The position numbers and the translations under genes are program-made. Positions 48,663 through 51,524 of a stretch of DNA of 51,524 bases are shown in pieces; positions within the stretch are counted from its first letter, which is position 1; every line of letters starts with the position of its first letter. The notes beneath the pieces are model-generated. The model was given only the letters and a program-made list of their open reading frames with translations, made no database searches and was not told where the DNA came from. This DNA is from an uncultured Prevotellaceae bacterium (GTDB taxonomy: Bacteria > Bacteroidota > Bacteroidia > Bacteroidales > Bacteroidaceae), in NCBI GenBank assembly GCA_900318885.1, contig ONMN01000008.1, positions 1 through 51,524 on the forward strand, written 5' to 3'.

Positions 48663-48684
48663 GAAAAAAACTACAAATTGCCTC

Positions 48685-48742
48685 AACCGACAAAACGTCA
48701 GTCCGATGTGCCGTTTTGTCGGTTTCTTCCCGTTCGGCACAT
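48685..48742 (+). promoter_or_regulatory. clpB upstream hairpins
   Basis: AACCGACAAAACG (48685-48697) pairs perfectly with 48712-48724. A second stem, ATGTGCCG (48706-48713) with CGGCACAT (48735-48742), shares two bases with the first, so only one can form fully. A weak -7-like ATTCTTTG (48741-48748) follows. It could be an operator, a terminator of leftover transcription, or part of the clpB leader. Confidence 0.45.
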
Positions 48743-48780
48743 TCTTTGTCCGCCTAAGGGCAGTAAAAACAAATAAAATC

Positions 48781-48786
48781 AGGAGG
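48781..48786 (+). promoter_or_regulatory. Strong Shine-Dalgarno site of clpB
   Basis: AGGAGG lies 8 nt before ATG 48795. A full consensus Shine-Dalgarno is uncommon in Bacteroidota and supports the chosen start. Confidence 0.7.
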
Positions 48787-48794
48787 ACAAAACT

Positions 48795-51329
48795 ATGACA
48801 TTAGACAAGTTTACCATCAAAGCTCAGGAGGCCGTACAGCAGGCAGTGAATACCGCGCAACTGAACGGCCAGCAGGTCATCGAACCTGTACACATACTGA
48901 AAGGAATCATGGAGAAGGCGAAGGACGTCACAACCTTCATCTTCCAGAAACTCGGTGTCAACGCCCAGCAGGTTGAGATGCTCACAGATCAGGAAATCAA
49001 GCACTTGCCACGCGTACAGGGCGGACAGCCGTATCTCTCAAACGAAAGTAATAATGTACTCGTACGTGCACAGGAACTGTCGCAGAAGTGGGGCGACGAA
49101 TTCGTCGCGTGTGAACCTGTATTACAGGCGCTTCTCACCGTCAACTCCACCGCCTCACGCATCATGAAGGATGCTGGGTGTACGGAGAAGGAGATGCAGC
49201 AGGCCATCCAGGAGCTGCGTCAGGGTCAGAAGGTGCAGAGCCAGTCGGCCGACGACAACTACCAGTCGCTGGAGAAGTATGCCAAGAACCTCGTCGACCT
49301 CGCCCGTCAGGGTAAACTCGACCCCGTCATCGGACGTGACGATGAAATCCGTCGCCTGCTCCAGATTCTCTCGCGCCGTACAAAGAACAACCCGATTCTG
49401 ATTGGTGAACCGGGTACAGGTAAGACGGCCATCGTCGAAGGTCTTGCAGGACGTATCGTGCGTGGCGACGTGCCCGAAAACCTGAAGGACAAGCAAGTCT
49501 ATTCCCTCGATATGGGTGCACTCGTTGCTGGTGCGAAATATAAGGGTGAGTTCGAGGAACGTCTGAAGAGCGTCATCAACGAGGTGACGAAGGCCGAAGG
49601 TCGCATCATCCTCTTCATCGACGAGATCCACACCCTCGTGGGTGCCGGTGGCGGTGAGGGTGCCATGGATGCCGCCAACATCCTGAAACCTGCCCTCGCC
49701 CGTGGTGAACTGCGTGCCATCGGTGCCACCACGCTCAACGAATATCAGAAGTATTTCGAGAAGGACAAGGCCCTCGAGCGCCGTTTCCAGACGGTCATGG
49801 TCGATGAACCGGATGAGCTCTCGGCCATCTCCATCCTGCGTGGTCTGAAGGAGCGTTACGAGAACCACCACAAGGTACGTATCCAGGATGATGCCTGTAT
49901 CGCCGCCGTACAACTCTCCGAACGCTACATCTCCGAGCGTTTCCTGCCCGATAAGGCCATCGACCTGATGGACGAGGCTGCCGCCAAGCTCCGTATGGAG
50001 CGCGACTCCGTCCCCGAGGAACTCGACGAGATCACCCGTCGTCTCGCCCAGCTCGAAATCGAGCGCGAGAGCATCAAGCGCGAGATTGTGGGAAGCGGTT
50101 CTCCCGCTTCCGATAAACTCGCCCAACTCGACAAGGACATTGCTGAACTCCGCGAACAGGAAACCCAGTTCCGCGCCAAATGGGAGGGCGAGCGCCAGCT
50201 CATCAACCGCATCCAGCAGGACAAGCAGGAGATGGAGAATCTCAAACTCGAGGCCGAACGTGCCGAACGCGAGGGCGACTACGGCCGCGTAGCGGAAATC
50301 CGCTATTCCAAGCTCAAGGCCCTCGAGGACGACATCGCCGCCATCCAGCACCAACTGGATAGCGCGTCCGGCGGTTCCGTCGGCGGAAGAATGGTTCGCG
50401 AGGAAGTCACTGCCGACGATATCGCTGAGGTCGTCTCCCGCTGGACGGGCATCCCCGTGACGAAGATGATGCAGAGCGAACGCGAAAAGCTGCTCCACCT
50501 CGAAGATGAACTGCACCGTCGTGTCATCGGGCAGGACGAGGCCATCACCGCCGTCTCTGATGCCGTACGCCGTTCGCGTGCCGGACTGCAGGACCCGAAG
50601 CGTCCTATCGCCTCGTTCATCTTCCTCGGCACCACGGGTGTCGGTAAGACCGAACTCGCCAAGACGCTGGCCGACTACCTCTTCAACGACGAGACCATGA
50701 TGACGCGTATCGATATGTCGGAATATCAGGAGAAGTACAGTGTCTCCCGTCTCATTGGTGCCCCTCCGGGCTATGTAGGCTACGATGAGGGTGGTCAGCT
50801 CACCGAGGCCGTACGCCGCAAGCCCTACTCCGTCGTGCTCTTCGACGAAATCGAGAAGGCCCATCCCGACGTCTTCAACATCCTCTTGCAGGTGCTCGAC
50901 GACGGTCGTCTGACAGACAACAAGGGCCGTACCGCCAACTTCAAGAACACCATCATCATCATGACGTCGAATGCAACGCGCGAACAACTGCGAGCCAACA
51001 TGCGTCCGGAGTTCCTCAACCGTATCGACGAGATCATCACCTTCACACCGCTCACGAAGGAACAGATTGCCGACGTCGTACGTCTGCAGATGAAGCGTGT
51101 GACCGACATGCTCGAACCGCAGGGCATCCGTCTGGAATGCACGCCGCAGGCCATCGCCTTCCTGGCAGAGGAGGGTTACGACCCCGACTTCGGAGCCCGT
51201 CCCGTCAAGCGTGCCATCCAGCAGTTCGTGCTCAACGACCTGTCGAAAAAACTCCTTGCCGATGAAATCGACCGCGACAAGCCCATCATCATCGACGACT
51301 TCGGCAACGGCCTCGTATTCCGGAATTAA
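48795..51329 (+). CDS. clpB: ATP-dependent disaggregase ClpB
   Basis: The 844-residue protein has the Clp N-domain (residues 1-145), AAA+ module 1 with [13 protein letters not shown] (Walker A) and [13 protein letters not shown] (Walker B), the coiled M-domain (about 400-520), and AAA+ module 2 with [15 protein letters not shown] and [14 protein letters not shown]. It resolubilises aggregated proteins with DnaK. After sensor 1 (MTSN) the chain goes directly [20 protein letters not shown], about 20-35 residues shorter than the usual segment before the arginine-finger region. This accounts for much of its being shorter than the usual 855-870 residues. GC content is higher than in the neighbouring genes. 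Confidence 0.95.
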   Translation: MTLDKFTIKAQEAVQQAVNTAQLNGQQVIEPVHILKGIMEKAKDVTTFIFQKLGVNAQQVEMLTDQEIKHLPRVQGGQPYLSNESNNVLVRAQELSQKWGDEFVACEPVLQALLTVNSTASRIMKDAGCTEKEMQQAIQELRQGQKVQSQSADDNYQSLEKYAKNLVDLARQGKLDPVIGRDDEIRRLLQILSRRTKNNPILIGEPGTGKTAIVEGLAGRIVRGDVPENLKDKQVYSLDMGALVAGAKYKGEFEERLKSVINEVTKAEGRIILFIDEIHTLVGAGGGEGAMDAANILKPALARGELRAIGATTLNEYQKYFEKDKALERRFQTVMVDEPDELSAISILRGLKERYENHHKVRIQDDACIAAVQLSERYISERFLPDKAIDLMDEAAAKLRMERDSVPEELDEITRRLAQLEIERESIKREIVGSGSPASDKLAQLDKDIAELREQETQFRAKWEGERQLINRIQQDKQEMENLKLEAERAEREGDYGRVAEIRYSKLKALEDDIAAIQHQLDSASGGSVGGRMVREEVTADDIAEVVSRWTGIPVTKMMQSEREKLLHLEDELHRRVIGQDEAITAVSDAVRRSRAGLQDPKRPIASFIFLGTTGVGKTELAKTLADYLFNDETMMTRIDMSEYQEKYSVSRLIGAPPGYVGYDEGGQLTEAVRRKPYSVVLFDEIEKAHPDVFNILLQVLDDGRLTDNKGRTANFKNTIIIMTSNATREQLRANMRPEFLNRIDEIITFTPLTKEQIADVVRLQMKRVTDMLEPQGIRLECTPQAIAFLAEEGYDPDFGARPVKRAIQQFVLNDLSKKLLADEIDRDKPIIIDDFGNGLVFRN

Positions 51330-51427
51330 TGGAATTCATCAACAAATAAAACGCCCGGAAATGACCGAGTGACCAAAATGACCGATTCTTCGGAATGCCT
51401 TTATTTAGGGCTGTTCCCAGAGACGAC

Positions 51428-51460
51428 AAATCCCACGTTATGCTTTATAACGTGGGATTT
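51428..51460 (+). terminator. Probable clpB terminator
   Basis: AAATCCCACGTTAT and ATAACGTGGGATTT form a 14-bp perfect stem with a 5-nt loop, 98 bp past the clpB stop. The A/T ends make it usable in both directions. Between the stop and the stem, ATGACCGA occurs twice (51360-51383); I see no gene. Confidence 0.75.
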
Positions 51461-51524
51461 TAGTTGATTTATAGTCCATTTTCGGGGTTATTTTGAGACA
51501 AATAGTGCTCTTTTCTCGAAATCT

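Noticed and set aside
48685-48724. A CIRCE/HrcA heat-shock operator before clpB
   Set aside because: The dyad does not resemble TTAGCACTC-N9-GAGTGCTAA.
49155-50987. A 610-codon open frame antisense to clpB
   Set aside because: ClpB is unmistakable on the plus strand. The antisense frame is a by-product of its codon usage.

Overview
The window looks like a chromosomal segment of a gut or rumen Bacteroidales bacterium, most likely a Prevotella-type member of the Prevotellaceae. This is inferred from repeated promoters with the Bacteroidota -7 box TAnnTTTG (often with TTTG about 20 nt upstream), from Bacteroidota-specific families (DUF5686, DUF2723/GT117, RHS fragments, DUF4890/Spy-like, GH106) and from the dense content of secreted glycoside hydrolases. 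No rRNA, tRNA, CRISPR array or intact transposase was found.

Layout. 1-5 kb is an AT-rich accessory island, all on the minus strand. It holds small secreted or lipoprotein genes, an NTF2-fold immunity-like gene broken at an A9 tract, a severed RHS-core fragment, two copies of a 34-bp repeat that carry truncated toxin-like tails, and a KilA-N gene killed by an internal deletion. 5.1-6.3 kb has no gene. It is a mosaic of modules, most consisting of about three direct repeats of 21-22 bp, and the sequence differs from module to module. 6.3-9.0 kb holds a Spy-like periplasmic protein and a secreted GH43 enzyme. 9.0-18.6 kb is one minus-strand operon: a LacI/two-component-sensor fusion regulator, a GH31 enzyme with a PA14 insert, a TPR histidine kinase and RmlC. 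18.8-22.6 kb has a PAS histidine kinase overlapping a DUF5686 outer-membrane protein. 22.7-27.5 kb has an RlmL-type methyltransferase, a DPP-IV-like peptidase and SerB on the plus strand. 27.5-39.5 kb is a rhamnose/rhamnogalacturonan module: rhaB, an arabinose/fucose-isomerase-family enzyme, an MFS carrier and rhaD on one strand, with a GH2-GH105 fusion and a GH106 rhamnosidase divergent on the other. 39.5-48.4 kb is a minus-strand housekeeping stretch (purD, two membrane proteins, DUF2723 glycosyltransferase, polysaccharide deacetylase, patatin/OM-barrel protein). clpB closes the window.

The most striking gene is the 1,373-residue fusion at 14427-18548. A complete LacI-type repressor (helix-turn-helix plus sugar-binding domain) is joined without a stop to a membrane-spanning sensor: TM, periplasmic propeller repeats, Y_Y_Y domain, TM, and an HATPase without a phospho-acceptor histidine. 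Its promoter contains a cluster of ACGT-centred palindromes overlapping the -33 and -7 boxes. This suggests a membrane-tethered, autoregulated repressor that could read a cytoplasmic sugar and a periplasmic oligosaccharide in one polypeptide, and that is co-transcribed with a GH31 enzyme.

The second theme is about sixteen short arrays with a 7-bp period (GAGGTRA, TTGAACR, TTGACCA) between 9 kb and 47 kb. They fill stop-to-start gaps of operons exactly, supply start and stop codons, and sit inside reading frames of RhaB, the GT117 protein and the DPP-IV signal peptide.

The rhamnose module works as a unit. GH2-GH105 and GH106 would trim galactose, unsaturated galacturonate and rhamnose from pectin-derived oligosaccharides. 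The MFS carrier would import the sugar, and isomerase, kinase and aldolase would convert it to DHAP and lactaldehyde. The canonical RhaA isomerase and RhaT transporter appear to be replaced by unrelated families.
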